A stretch of 64,000 nt of DNA from Phoenix dactylifera (taxonomy: Eukaryota > Streptophyta > Magnoliopsida > Arecales > Arecaceae), in the NCBI RefSeq assembly GCF_009389715.1, contig NC_052392.1, positions 37,001,360 to 37,065,359 of the forward strand, given 5' to 3'. Below the pieces are notes generated by a model, which saw only the letters and a list, made by a program, of their open reading frames with translations, searched no databases and was not told the origin of the DNA. A program made the translations under genes and the position numbers. Of the stretch, positions 1-11,869 are shown one piece after another; the stretch's first letter is position 1, and the number at the start of each line of letters is the position of its first letter.

Positions 1-1194
1 ATGGAGAATCAAAGGCAATCGCTAAGGGAGTCAAGGAAGAAGGACAAAAAGGCTCTTTTCTTTATTTATCAAGGGTTAGATGAAGCCACCTTTGAGATTG
101 TTGGAGCTGCTACAACATCAAGACAAGCTTGGGAATTTCTTCAAAAAGCATACAAGGGTATTGATAAGGTAAAGAAGATTTGTCTTCAAAGCCTTAGAAG
201 TAATTTTGAATCTTTACAAATGAAAGATTTAGAATCTATTGCTGATTATTTTACAAGAGTTATGGTGATAGTTAATCAATTAAGGAGGAATGGTGAAACT
301 CTAACCAATGTTCGAGTGGTGGAAAAGGTGTTGCGGTCTTTGGATCCGAAATTTGATTTTGTTGTTGCAACCATAGGAGAATCCAAAGATTTGGAAGAAG
401 TGACAATTGAAGAAATTATGGGCTCTTTGCAAGTTCATGAGAAAAAGCTTAACAAAAGAAAGGAAGAAAAGCCATTGGTGCAAGTTTTACAAACGAAGCT
501 TATTACAAAAGAAAATTATGGGAGAACTCAAGAAAGAGCCCGAGGACGAGGTCGAGGCCGTGGCCGAGGACGAGGAAGAGGAAGAATCAATTGTGGCTCA
601 TCAAGCAATGAAGAGAAGGAGCAAGGTTCAAATCTTATAAGAGGAAGCGGACGTGGTAGAGGAAGGCCATATGAAAGAAAGTGGTATGATAAATCTAATA
701 TTCAATGTTATAATTGCAAGAAGTTTGGGCACTACTCTTCAAATTGTTGGAGTGCTACTAATCAAGTTGATGAGAAGGTTAATTATGGTGAAAAAAGAAA
801 TGAAGAAGAAGAGCCATTTTTGTTATTAGCAAATAAAGGAGAACAAAGCAACAAACAGGAGGCATGGTATCTTGATACTGGAGTAGTGAGCAATCACATG
901 TGTGGCAAAAGAAGTTTATTTGCAGAGCTTGATGAATCAGTCGTTGGTCAAGTTAGTTTTGGAGATTCTTCTAAAATTTTGGTAAGGGGCAAAGGCACTA
1001 TTTTGATTTGTTTGAAGAATGGCACTCATACATTTATTTCTAATGTTTTCTATATGCCAAATATGAAGAATAATATTTTGAGCTTGGGGCAACTTTTGGA
1101 AAAAGGTTACAATATTCAAATGCAAAGTCGTACTCTTTCTATAAGAGATTCAAGAAATAGATTGATTGCAAATATTGAAATGACAAAGAATTGA
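1..1194 (+). CDS. copia gag and aspartic protease part of polyprotein (5' partial)
   Basis: This is the capsid/nucleocapsid region of a copia polyprotein followed by the protease. Residues 1-150 resemble the plant copia gag (UBN2-type) domain. An Arg/Gly-rich stretch follows at about 175-225. A CCHC zinc knuckle of form CX2CX4HX4C lies near residues 236-249 (CYNCKKFGHYSSNC) and would bind RNA. The protease motif is WYLDTGVVSNHMCG near residues 288-301; copia proteases normally read D-T/S-G-A-S-N-H-M, so this copy has GVVS where GAS is expected. The ATG at base 1 may be internal, because the window opens inside the element. The frame ends at a TGA and continues open from 1195 in the same frame. 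Confidence 0.9.
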   Translation: MENQRQSLRESRKKDKKALFFIYQGLDEATFEIVGAATTSRQAWEFLQKAYKGIDKVKKICLQSLRSNFESLQMKDLESIADYFTRVMVIVNQLRRNGETLTNVRVVEKVLRSLDPKFDFVVATIGESKDLEEVTIEEIMGSLQVHEKKLNKRKEEKPLVQVLQTKLITKENYGRTQERARGRGRGRGRGRGRGRINCGSSSNEEKEQGSNLIRGSGRGRGRPYERKWYDKSNIQCYNCKKFGHYSSNCWSATNQVDEKVNYGEKRNEEEEPFLLLANKGEQSNKQEAWYLDTGVVSNHMCGKRSLFAELDESVVGQVSFGDSSKILVRGKGTILICLKNGTHTFISNVFYMPNMKNNILSLGQLLEKGYNIQMQSRTLSIRDSRNRLIANIEMTKN

Positions 1195-1227
1195 ATATTT
1201 CTTCTAAACATTCAAAGTGAAGTTGCT

Positions 1228-3933
1228 ATGTCTTTGAAGGCATGTTTTAAATATTCATCATGGCTTTGGCATTTGAGATATGGTCATCTTAACTTTGGTG
1301 CTTTAAAGCTTTTATCTAAGCATGATTTGGTGAAGGGATTGCCATTCATAGAAGATCCAAAGCAGTTTTGTGAAGGTTGTCTTCTCGGCAAGCATCATAG
1401 AAGGAGCTTTCCAAATGAAGCAATATATGGAGCATGGGAGCCACTAGAACTTGTGCACACAGATGTTTGTGGGTCAATTGTTTCTGCCTCTTTTGGTGAG
1501 CACAAATATTTTCTCATTTTTACTGATGATTTCAGTAGAAAAATATGGATTTATTTCTTGAAAAACAAATCTGAAGCTTTTAGTACTTTCAAAAGATTCA
1601 AGATATATGTTGAAAAAGAAAGTGATTATACTATTAAATCCTTGAAATCCGATAGAGGTGGAGAATTTACTTCTAAAGAATTTGAAGCTTATTGTGAAGA
1701 GAATGGAATTCGTAGACCTTTAACGGTTCCATACTCTCCACAACAAAATGGAGTTGCAGAAAGAAGAAATAGAACTATTCTTGATATGGTGAGATGCATG
1801 TTGAAAAGCAAAGGTATGCCAAAGCAATTTTGGACCGAAGCAGCAAATTGTGTTGTTTACATCTTGAATAGATGCCCCACAAATGGCTTGCGAAATATCA
1901 CACCACAAGAAGCATGGTCCAGTAAGAAGCCTATTGTTTCTCATTTAAGAGTTTTTGGAAGTATTGCTTATGCTCATTTACCGGAAGAAAAGAGAACTAA
2001 ACTTGATGATAGAAGTACTAAATATGTTTTCATTGGTTATGATGCTCGCTCAAAGGGGTATAAATTATATAATCTATGTAATGAAAAAGTTGTTGTTAGT
2101 AGAGATGTTGAATTTGATAAAGAAGGCACATGGGATTGGAGTTCTCAAGAAGAAAAAAGGCAATCCAGCACATTTATTGAAGAAGAGCAACCAAGAAATG
2201 AAGAGTTACAAGCACCTACACCATCTTCATCTTCATTCCCAGCAGAACCAAGTTCAAAGCCAAGCAAAATGAGAAGATTAAGTGAAATATACGAGGTAAC
2301 AGAAAATGAAAATAATCTAACTCTTGTTTGTCTTCTTGCCAATTGTGAGCCTATAGATTTTGAAGAAGCTATTAAAGATCACAAATGGAAGAAGGCTATG
2401 GATGAAGAAATCAAGGCTATTGAGAAAAATGACATATGGAAGTTAGCTACTTTACTAGATGGGCATAAGGCAATTGGAGTAAAATGGGTATACAAGATGA
2501 GGAAGAATGCACAAGGTGATGTAGAAAAGTACAAAGCAAGGTTGGTGGCCAAAGGATATAGTCAAAGGTATGGTATTGATTATGAAGAGGTATTTGCTCC
2601 CGTTGCTCGTATGGAAACAATTAGATTGATAATTTCTTTGGCGGCTCAATTTAAATGGCAAATATTTCAAATGGATGTAAAATCGGCATTTTTGAATGGT
2701 TTTTTTGATGAAGAAATATATGTTGAACAACCACAAGGTTATATCAAAAAAGGAGAAGAGGAGAAAGTTCTCAAGCTAAATAAGGCTTTATATGGCTTAA
2801 AGCAAGCTCCAAAGGTGTGGAACCGAAGAATTGATTCTTACTTCCTTGAAAATAATTTTATGAAGTGTCCTTATGAGCATGCACTCTATAGTAAGGTGAA
2901 TGAAAATGGAGATATATTTCTTGTTTGCTTGTATGTTGATGACTTGATCTTCACAGGAAGCAATCCAAACATGTTTATGCAATTTAAGAAATCTATGATT
3001 CGGAAGTTTGAAATGACAGACATTGGCCTTATGTCCTACTTTTTGGGCATAGAAGTGAAGCAAACTGAAAATGGCATTTTCATTTTACAAGAAGGATATG
3101 CAAAAGCAATATTAAAGAAGTTCAAGATGGAAGATTGCAATCCAGCAAACACTTCGGTGGAATGTGGCATAAAATTAACGAAGTATGGTGATACAGAAAA
3201 GATTGATCCTACTATGTTCAAGAGCCTAGTTGGAAGTCTTCGTTACTTGACATGCACAAGGCCAGATATATTATATGGAGTTGGACTTGTGAGTCGTTAT
3301 ATGGAGGAGCCAAAATCATATCACTTGAAGGCCGCTAAAAGAATCCTTCGGTACATCAAGGGTACTATTGGACAAGGCTTATTTTATTCTTCTTCCAAAG
3401 ATTTTTGTCTTGTAGGTTACTCGGATAGCGATTGGGGAGAAGACTTGGATGACAGAAAAAGTACTTCCGGCTATATATTTTACTTTGGAGACACTGCATT
3501 CACATGGTGTTCGAAGAAGCAGCCAATTGTTACACTTTCTACATGTGAAGCCGAATATGTAGCTGCCTCCTCCAGTGTTTGTCATGCAATTTGGCTAAGG
3601 AAGCTACTAAAGAAGATACAATTTTCAGAAAAACAACTTACAAGATTGTTCATTGACAACAAATCTGCTATATCACTAGCCAAGAACCCCATCTATCATG
3701 AAAGAAGCAAGCACATTGATACTCGATATCATTTTATAAGAGAGCACGTGAAGGACAAGGAGATCGAGCTTGTACATATCAAATCTCAAGATCAAGTAGC
3801 GGATATATTCATTAAGCCCCTCAAGAGTGAAACTTTTTGTAAGTTAAGGAGTTTGCTTGGAGTTACAAAACCAAGTTTTTTTTTGGAGGGGGGGGGGGGG
3901 TGTTGGTTACTAAACTTAGTTTTTAATATTTAG
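1228..3933 (+). CDS. copia integrase, reverse transcriptase and RNase H part of polyprotein
   Basis: This is the second half of the copia polyprotein, in the same frame as the gag-protease ORF. Visible in order: an HHCC zinc-binding integrase N-terminus (WHLRYGHLN, then CEGCLLGK); the integrase core with the DDE residues (HTDVCG, LKSDRGGEFTS, then the conserved E); RT motifs (KARLVAKGYSQ, FQMDVKSAFLNG and the catalytic YVDDL near residue 570); and RNase H (GYSDSDW, CEAEY, IDNKSA). The protein runs through the polypurine tract, and its last 15 or so residues are read from the start of the LTR. The ATG at 1228 is probably only the first Met after the stop codon and not a natural start. All catalytic motifs look intact. 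Confidence 0.93.
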   Translation: MSLKACFKYSSWLWHLRYGHLNFGALKLLSKHDLVKGLPFIEDPKQFCEGCLLGKHHRRSFPNEAIYGAWEPLELVHTDVCGSIVSASFGEHKYFLIFTDDFSRKIWIYFLKNKSEAFSTFKRFKIYVEKESDYTIKSLKSDRGGEFTSKEFEAYCEENGIRRPLTVPYSPQQNGVAERRNRTILDMVRCMLKSKGMPKQFWTEAANCVVYILNRCPTNGLRNITPQEAWSSKKPIVSHLRVFGSIAYAHLPEEKRTKLDDRSTKYVFIGYDARSKGYKLYNLCNEKVVVSRDVEFDKEGTWDWSSQEEKRQSSTFIEEEQPRNEELQAPTPSSSSFPAEPSSKPSKMRRLSEIYEVTENENNLTLVCLLANCEPIDFEEAIKDHKWKKAMDEEIKAIEKNDIWKLATLLDGHKAIGVKWVYKMRKNAQGDVEKYKARLVAKGYSQRYGIDYEEVFAPVARMETIRLIISLAAQFKWQIFQMDVKSAFLNGFFDEEIYVEQPQGYIKKGEEEKVLKLNKALYGLKQAPKVWNRRIDSYFLENNFMKCPYEHALYSKVNENGDIFLVCLYVDDLIFTGSNPNMFMQFKKSMIRKFEMTDIGLMSYFLGIEVKQTENGIFILQEGYAKAILKKFKMEDCNPANTSVECGIKLTKYGDTEKIDPTMFKSLVGSLRYLTCTRPDILYGVGLVSRYMEEPKSYHLKAAKRILRYIKGTIGQGLFYSSSKDFCLVGYSDSDWGEDLDDRKSTSGYIFYFGDTAFTWCSKKQPIVTLSTCEAEYVAASSSVCHAIWLRKLLKKIQFSEKQLTRLFIDNKSAISLAKNPIYHERSKHIDTRYHFIREHVKDKEIELVHIKSQDQVADIFIKPLKSETFCKLRSLLGVTKPSFFLEGGGGCWLLNLVFNI
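3885..3900 (+). other. polypurine tract of the copia element
   Basis: A run of G with one A lies directly against the TG that opens the LTR. This is the position of the plus-strand primer in LTR retroelements. Confidence 0.8.
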
Positions 3934-4236
3934 TAACTTGTGGTTTTATTTTCAATAGTTGCATATTAGTATGGTGAGGAGTTATATGTCTTTTGGGTTT
4001 TTGGTCATGTGGGAGTTACATGGAGTTATAAGGAATTTTTTAGAGGGAGTTATTTGAGATTTATTTGGGGTTATGAATGATGTAATGACTAATTCAATTA
4101 GGGAAGTTAAAAGACCATCTAAAGTCCCTATAAATATCCATATATTCTAATTGTTTTTTTATGTGAGTTGAATGAAAATTATTTTTCTTCTAAACTTTCT
4201 TCTTGAGTGTTCTTCCTCATATTTTTTTATCTAACA
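3901..4236 (+). repeat. 3' LTR of the copia element (about 336 bp)
   Basis: It starts TGTTGG directly after the polypurine tract and ends CTAACA, giving the TG...CA ends and short inverted termini (TGTT/AACA) of LTRs. ATAAATAT-like and TTTTTTAT segments near 4125-4230 could hold TATA and polyadenylation signals. The 5' LTR needed for comparison is outside the window. Confidence 0.8.
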
Positions 4237-4241
4237 TTATG

Positions 4242-5638
4242 AACATCCAGAATGACTGAAGAAGTTATATACAGGAGAGAAGAAAGGAGGATACGCAGGG
4301 AAAATTACAGTTCAATAGTCAAAGAAACAAAACAAAAGAAAAAAAAATAGTATGCTAAGAAGTAAGATGAGAAAAGAACAAAGGAGACTCTGGGAGCCTG
4401 ACAAAGATGGCTCAAATAGTATAAAAGGATAATCACAAAACTGTTAAGGGTTTTGAAATAGGAATAGGAGCAGACAAAGGCATGATGGCTCATCTCACCT
4501 CATTTTAGCCCATTAATGTTCCTTCACACCACTAGTTTCCATATTAGCAAAGAATCAACTATTTGCTTAAATGCTCTCGTGTTTTCTCTACATGTCCATT
4601 TTAGAACAGCAAGAACAAAATTGGAATTTTTCCTGAGTAAACGCCAACACTTATTGAATTTGATATGATCCTTGGTTTTCAATTTTTGGTGGAATTTGGA
4701 GCAGCATAGAAGGGTTCTTTGTAAAAGACTACAAAGTTATGACCAAACATGTATGGGTTTTGTTAAATCAAGGAAATTAAAGGCCCACAATGGCTGTTTA
4801 TGGACAAAAATGGTCAACTTCACCTTTCTCTTTATTCTCTCTCTTCTCGCTCCCTTCCTCCCTCGATCCCTGCTTCTCACCCCACATCATTGCAAGCTAG
4901 ACAGAAGTTTATAACAGACAACCATCTACAATTTGCTCACTCGGTATTCTGTCTTTGCAGTTTGTTTTGCGTTTTTTCAAGGCAATCTATGAAGATAGAT
5001 TGCAAGAGCGTATTTCAGTTTGTCATTGACTTGAAAGGGTAGCATGCATGTCTATTTCACCAAAATTTATTTGATGGAAGTCCCTTAAACTTCACAAGGG
5101 ATCTTGCATACAATCCCTTGTAGACTCGTTTGGTTCGCAGGAAGAGGAAGAAGAAAAGTATAGTCAAGAGAAAATAGAGAAATACCTTAAATTTAATTGG
5201 ATGGAAAAGTAAGTAGCTTTTCTATTGAAATAAAATTTTCATATTTTATTAAAAAAATTTCATGTCTGATATGAAAAAGTCCAATTTCTATTGACTGGGA
5301 TTGGTGAATTTGTTTTTCCAAAAATATCTTTAAGCTTTTAATAGAATGGAATAAGATCTTTTTCTTTATTAAAAGCAAAGTAAGTACTTTACACAATTTT
5401 TTCAAAACAATGAATGTTCAGCCAAATAGAAGCCACTCTGCAATGTACCACATTTTTATTGTCAACCAATTATATAAAAACTATTTTTTTAGACATCATA
5501 TATCCAAGGCTTGCTTGCTATGCGTATTGATAAAAAAATATAAATATTTCATAATTATTAAGAAAATGAAGCTGGTCCTACTTTCCTATGATGTACAAGC
5601 ATCTAGTACTACACAAATCTTACAGTGCTCTAAGCTCT
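4242..5638. other. intergenic DNA, no supported gene
   Basis: AT-rich DNA after the copia element. Open frames are under 95 codons and overlap on different frames without recognisable domains. I see no exon-like splice-flanked segment. Confidence 0.6.
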
Positions 5639-6310
5639 GTCATTCATCTACTTGCACAGATCTTAAAGCTACCAGTGGGTGATTCAAAGGTGGATTCACA
5701 TGAAGGAAGCTAAATCTTTCTCCGATTCGAATGATGCAACCCCAACCCTATGCAACCACCACCACCGTTATTGCATTTGCTTCTCCTTGTTGCTTCACCA
5801 TCATTGCTTAATGCAATCTCTTGCCTGCTATTTCGTTATTGCATCGTGATCACCATTATTTGGTATTTAATTCTTTCAGTTGTTATGTTCCAGCCCGTGC
5901 ATTCTAACCTTCAACACTATTCCTCTCTCCCCTTGTCAACTAGCAATGGAAAGAAACCTGGTACCCCATTGTGCCCTACCAAATGGTGATGCATTTCCTT
6001 CTGATTTGCAATCTAGAACATATGACTGTCAGTTTACATCTGTCATGAGAGTAGGATCTTCCAGTCCCTCCTGCATCAAGTTCCAAGTGTGGTCCTCATT
6101 ACTCCTTCCGAGATCCGGACTCGGTTTGGGTTGTGGCTTTTGCATGAAAGAATGATCGATCTTTTTTTATGACTCGCCCATCAGATCATATATCTCAAAG
6201 CATTCTGAATCTGTCAATTCATCCACTTGCGCAGATTTGGAAGCATCATTGTATGATCCATCGATGGATTCATGCGAAGGAAGGTGAATCATTCTTTCGC
6301 ACGAAAGATA
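5636..6310 (+). repeat. diverged direct duplication, two copies about 580 bp apart
   Basis: The segment at about 5639-5735 (tctgtcattcatctacttgc, then ggattcacatgaaggaagct) is matched by about 6213-6305 (tctgtcaattcatccacttg, then ggattcatgcgaaggaaggt). Both are flanked by further weak similarity, so a segment seems to have been duplicated and then to have decayed. No coding frame is shared by both copies. Confidence 0.5.
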
Positions 6311-8069
6311 CGACACTGTCCCGATCCAGACTAGCCAAAAAGGAGGAGCCTTATATGTTATTGTGATCCAAAATAAAATGGGTTTGCTTCAACATATAGC
6401 TACTATGTTTCAATCTGACTCTACCTTTCTATCCATTAGGCACACTAATGATCAAGAGTTTGCAAGAGCTGTAATTGGTGGTGGCTTTAGTTGGCTTTTC
6501 AATCCAAAACATTGTTCGATATTCATCTTTTGCTCAACCAACAAACACCTCACAAGTTACTATGCTCTTTCCTTTTAATTCCATTTTTCTCAAGAAATTC
6601 TGCTGATCATACTTACATTACACTTCTTGGCTAGTCCTCACTTATGATATGTTAATGATGCTCCAGATCTTCCAATTCCTATTCCAAATACGAAGGCACA
6701 AAAAATAATTCTCTAGGTCCCTTAACATGCTTCTTTACTACTATTTCTATAGTTAAGTAGTCCTGCCGACCCTGAATTGGCTTGTTATATCAAATAAGTT
6801 ACGATTCAAGCACCCAAGGAAACGGATAAAAAAATTTTGCTATGAGGTCACTAGAATATATCATCTAGCAAGAGTCTTGATTTACCATGTACCTCTCTTA
6901 TAGATCCCAAAGCATGCATAAGATAAATCAAAAATCTAGTGAACTTTTGTAATAATGTTTGAATGAAGAGAAAAAGTAAAAAAGTAACAAAAAAAGGGGC
7001 AGGACGAGAAAGAGAGGGCATCAGTGGTTATCATTGCTGCCACTTCCTAGATTCTCCAATCTTTCTCCTTTTCACTATCTTACTGTTCGAATACTCCACC
7101 CTCCTCATTCGATATCATTGTTGCCATTGCCCTATTTAAACCCTTGTAAATTCTAATGCACTTTCCTTCAAATCTACCGCCTTCTCCTCCAGAAGCGATG
7201 ATCATAGTACGATTGTTTATGATAGCTTGATTTGATCAAATAGATCTCTCACTTCTCTTTCATATCGACATTCAAGGCAGTGGACTGATGGGAGAGCCTG
7301 AAGCTTGGGCTCTGCGAGAAGAGAGAGATCTTGGTGTCGGTAGTGCTAATTAGCAATTTACTGGACAACGACCTAACAATTCATTGATATTTACGCATTG
7401 GATTGGTAATACATCCTGACACCTCAAATTTGGTAATACTTAGTTTAAATTATTATTTCTCTAATATATAGTATATATCCAAGCTTTCTTGACATGGTGA
7501 TTCATCATACAAGTAGACTTATTATTCCATTGATATATACATTATGCATTGATACACATCTGAAATTGAGGCAATTTGCCATTACTATTGTTATTTTGTT
7601 AATACATGGTATATATCCAAGCCATACACACCCGAGCCTCTAGCAATGAGCAAAATCTATTACTCCAAATATCACCCTCGACAAAATGAAGATGCTGAGG
7701 CAGAGCCCATCAATTGTGAGACAAAGATCTCGAATTTGAATAGATGTGAGATCCCGTGGTTTGATAGGATGAGAAAAAGGGCAACTGAGAAGAGAGATGT
7801 TAATAAAAAACTGATTGATAAATAAAGAGAGAGAAGTGGAAGAGAAAGGAGCGTAGGGACTGATGGACTCTGCTCTCTATATTCATTCGTTAAGTAGATT
7901 TCTTAGAGAAAACAGTGGGTGCTTTAAGAATAGCGAGATGAGATGCCGGCATGCCGACGGGCTCTCATCAAACGATCAATTTTGGTGACCTTATTCGTCC
8001 ACAAGCTTCCATTTTTTTTTTTTTTTTTTTTTTTTGTGGGGGAGTATTCCAAAGGGCTTGTTGATGAGA
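6311..8069. other. intergenic DNA with a 24-base T tract
   Basis: No recognisable gene. A pure T tract lies at 8012-8035. The remainder is AT-rich sequence with short unrelated open frames. Confidence 0.55.
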
Positions 8070-8700
8070 TAGTTGGGTACGTATTGTCCGGATCGATCTC
8101 ATATATTTCGTCCCAACATCAATGCCCTGCATGCCCACTTTACAGTGTACGTACGGGCCTCACGTACGTACGGTTCCCGATAGGCCAAGCTCATCGTAGA
8201 GACGAGCTTGCGTCATAAGACCGAGCTTAGAAATTCTCTCCCGCACACAGTGCCCTTCGGCGCGGGTTGTTTGCCTGTCCCATCAGCTAATGGAGTTTTC
8301 TCTGTTTTTTTTTTAACCTTTCGATTCTCTTCGGCCGAAAGCTATCGGAGCTTTTGCCCATCCTCCGAGGGAGCCTCCACCCGCGGCTCCCCGTGGGGGA
8401 GGGTCATGGGCGCGTCGCCCTCGGGCCATGGCCTCCGCGCGCGCGCGCAAGCAAAAGGACAGGCGCCTTCACGTGGGCTTGGAGCCGTGCCCCCGTGGGG
8501 AGGGATATCAATATATCATTATTCTTAGTTCTTTTCGAAGGTCGCCAGCCTCACGTAACATCATGCACTTGCAGCTTGGTCGAGAGCTAGGGATAGGGAG
8601 GAGCGTCTTTGGAGCACTCTTCTCCTGCTTGCATCATGCAAAGATGGTGATGTTGTTTGTTTTCTTGTGCTTCGGATGGACGGTGCTCGGTGGTTAAGCT
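8070..8700. other. GC-rich island, possible promoter or unannotated transcript start
   Basis: Base composition jumps to GC- and CpG-rich over 8215-8490, with a GCGCGCGC run near 8436, in otherwise AT-rich DNA. Just upstream, five GTAC cores fall between about 8075 and 8172, and a CACGTG G-box lies near 8471. Overlapping frames of up to 106 codons are open but resemble no family I know. This could be a promoter/5' UTR, a non-coding transcript start or a GC-rich repeat remnant. Confidence 0.35.
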
Positions 8701-11700
8701 TTTGCTGTTGCAGCTACATGAGACTTTTGCATGCGTGAACGGCTTATTCTAGTACAGTACCGCTGTGAGACTGGTGCAACTTTGAGGATAAACAATTGAG
8801 AACTGATCTTCTCTGCGTGTTTTATTCTATGTAGATTGTGGCATGACTTGGATTCCGTTCTTTGAATCCTGCATCGAGGAGGGCCTAGGAGGATATTTTT
8901 CCGGGATGTCGAAGATATGGCAACGAATTGTCAAGACACGCACGTGGAGATGCCTACTGAGCCAAATTGTGGCTCGTGCATGATGTGTACCTTCCACCTT
9001 ACGTCTGGGGCCCGGAAGTCAGGCTGCATCCAAGGGTGGTGTCAACTAGCGATCGGCCACCTTTCAAGAGTGCCCAAGTTCGTAGGGTCGCTATTTAATC
9101 CAAATTAGTTATTCTCGTACACCCAGGTTTGTTACTGCTTCAATAGCTTTTGCTTTTTTGTTTCGTATCTCGTAGAATGTAGCAGAGGTAGCCTAATATA
9201 TATATAAATGCTTGGTTTCGTGAGTAACCTAGGCCAGGGTGGGGTAGGTACAGAGAAGAAAGCGGGGAATAGCCCCTCCTAATTCCTTTTTTTTTTCTTT
9301 TTTTAATAATTCAGTGCGAGAACTTCAATAAATCCATGTCATATTCCAAATACTGAATCAAGAGACTATCCATCTGATATTACAAACTTCATATGTGATG
9401 CAATGCAGGATATATATAACAAACATGTAGTGTGATTAGTTGGACCATACCAAGCCTTGTAGAAACCAGGTTTGCAACTGGCGATATCCCAATTATTCAA
9501 TATTGATTTTTTCATATTTTTGGTCAAATTTTTTTAGAAATTTTCATCAGAGACAGTATTAGTTTTTCATCTAATTTTCAGTTCTTTTAGTTTTCTTTTA
9601 TTTTTGGCCAGATTTCCTATTTCTAATCAGACTTTGTAAGGCTCATGCACACACACACACACACACAGAGATGGCCTACGGTTTTGTTTACAAAGGATTA
9701 CTTGTTTTCAATAATTAATAAATTTTTTGTGAAGTTTCTTTCCACTTTTTCTTATGCTTTTTCTCTCTTTACTTTATGCATGTTGCCTGCACTAGCATGC
9801 CATGCATAATTTCTCGAGACAATGCCCTAAGCTAGCTGGTCAACCTAAAATGCTTGCAATGAGGGTGCCAATTAATGAATCATTAAAGGTTGGACACCAA
9901 AAACCTGATCTAGGTTTGAGTCCTTTCATCACCTTGATTTTTGCTGTGTCTTTCATGCCTGATTCTCAAAAAAAAGCACAGGACAAGTTAATCTCATCTA
10001 ACCTGATGTTGCAAAAGTTTGCTAGCCATGCAAATTAATTCCTTCCTCCACAACAACCCTCACCTCGTGATGATGGACTTGGGGAGGCTATTAAAAAATC
10101 CCTCTTTTGATGTTCTTTATTCGGATAGCCTCAACCATTGAAATCCTCAAAATAGCTTCGGGTGTTCACTTAGACACGAATCAAGTGACTCTAGAGCGGC
10201 CTTCTGCATCTAAAACATGGTAACGGCCTAATCTTAGGGAGAAATTTCATTTGCATCTAATGATTTCTTTTGTTTCTTTTCCTCTGTCGCAGAGCTTAGT
10301 CATGTAGGAGAATTTGACTAGCAACCAGCAACTTTAGAAAGCCCTGGATCTGGCTTAAAGAGAGATATATTAGTCATCGTGATTATATGGGTGGTCACTG
10401 ATGGTGCACAACTGAGTTGTTCCATTGATGCTTGCTGGATACATGGGCCATGGTTTACTAGGAAGCAACTCTGATTGGGCTCAACCCAAGCTTATTCATC
10501 CAAATTGCTCATTAGATAAGGTTGTTCAAGGTTTTTTAAATTTGGGAAGTAATCTGAACCCAACTCTGACTAACCCGATATATGCAAATAAATATATAAA
10601 TATTTATGTTTTATATGAGATATTTATATATATTTTATGATTATTTCTTTAGTCTAGTTAAATTATATGGAAGTGTATCATCAAAAGTCAAAATTAATGA
10701 ATGGTTGAGACATTGATCCAACAAGTATTAATACAATAAAAATATTTCATACCTTTTTCCTATTTTAAAATTTCTATTTTATCTTATGCAACTTGATTAA
10801 TGTGGCCCAAATGAACTCAACATGACGAACGCAACCCAACATTAATTTAGTCTAATATATGGGAGTTTGGATTAGGCTAGAGAAAACCCAACTCAAGATC
10901 CAACTAGGTTAGGCTAGTCTTGGAAGGCATGAAGAAAGGGTCAGGTGAGGACTTACCTTCAACTTAAAACTACTTAAATAACATCCTAGCCATAAACCAC
11001 TGTCTAGACTACCGACTTTGTAGATTTGAATCATATTAGATGATGCCAAGTATTTGGAGCTTCCCCTTAATCTAGGATTTAGTTTGGAGTCATCCTCTAG
11101 CTAAAATGCTAGGAACCTATCCAATGGACTAATCTATGGATAATGATCTATTTAAATGAGAAGAAAGGGTACATAAGTATACCCCCACCACCCCTCCTAT
11201 AAAGAGATCATTGAGGTAGGTGCTTTCTTAGCTTATCCTTAGGGCCCTATACATGTATAGTAAATAAAATGAAAAGAAAGAAGAAGAGATAGGGATGTAG
11301 GCGCCTGATGTTCTCTTACTACTCCTTTCTTTCTTGTCAAATAGCCAATGCAAGGTTAGGGTTAGGTTTTTTTGCTGGTGACATAGAAGAAGGAATGAGT
11401 GGAAAGCTGGAGGTTTAAAGAGGTTTAGGATAAGTAAAGTTTTCCCATGATTTTACAATTTCTAGCCTATTTCTATAGAATTTCTTCCATGAGTGTTTCT
11501 ACGAATTTCTTGTTGGTTGGATTTTTCTATTCTATTTTTTTCTTTGGGTTTTGAAAGAGGAGGAGGGATATTTATAGGGAGACATGCATGCATGAAGGAT
11601 TCTAGGACAGGGATTTTAGAAGGGTGAGATTGCCCTTAATACTAAGGCTACGAGAGGGCGGGGTTAATTGGCCTCTTCCTAGTAGGTATGGAAATCATGC

Positions 11701-11706
11701 TTTTTT
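8701..11706. other. intergenic DNA with a CA microsatellite
   Basis: No supported gene. A (CA)n repeat lies at about 9647-9667. The region near 10470-10930 is rich in CAACCC and GGGTT words (for example TTGGGCTCAACCCAA), as in several decayed MITE-like regions elsewhere in the window, but I could not define ends. Confidence 0.5.
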
Positions 11707-11711
11707 TAAAA

Positions 11712-11738
11712 AATATATATATATATATATATATATAT
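11712..11738. repeat. (AT)n microsatellite
   Basis: Uninterrupted alternating AT over about 27 bases. Confidence 0.9.
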
Positions 11739-11869
11739 TTTTGGAGGCTATAATTGTGTAGAGTGGGAGAGATTGATTTGAAGGCTATGATTGAACTTTA
11801 GAGGTTCTAAACATTATGGTATATTTGAAGTGGCAAGGTTCTATTTGTTAAGAAATATGAAGAGAAGAT

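Larger units (their letters stand above)
1..4236 (+). mobile_element. Ty1/copia LTR retrotransposon, 5' end outside window
   Basis: The domain order is gag, protease, integrase, reverse transcriptase, RNase H, then a purine tract and a 3' LTR. Integrase lying before RT is diagnostic of Ty1/copia rather than Ty3/gypsy. The 5' LTR, primer-binding site and start of gag lie before base 1. The coding part is well preserved: only one in-frame stop (TGA 1192-1194) separates two long ORFs in the same frame. The 5' target duplication is not visible. I did not assign a lineage within copia. Confidence 0.95.

Noticed and set aside
8580..8720. Possible microRNA hairpin in the GC-rich island
   Set aside because: Short complementary words only (AGGAG/CTCCT); no long stem and no match to a conserved plant microRNA that I know.
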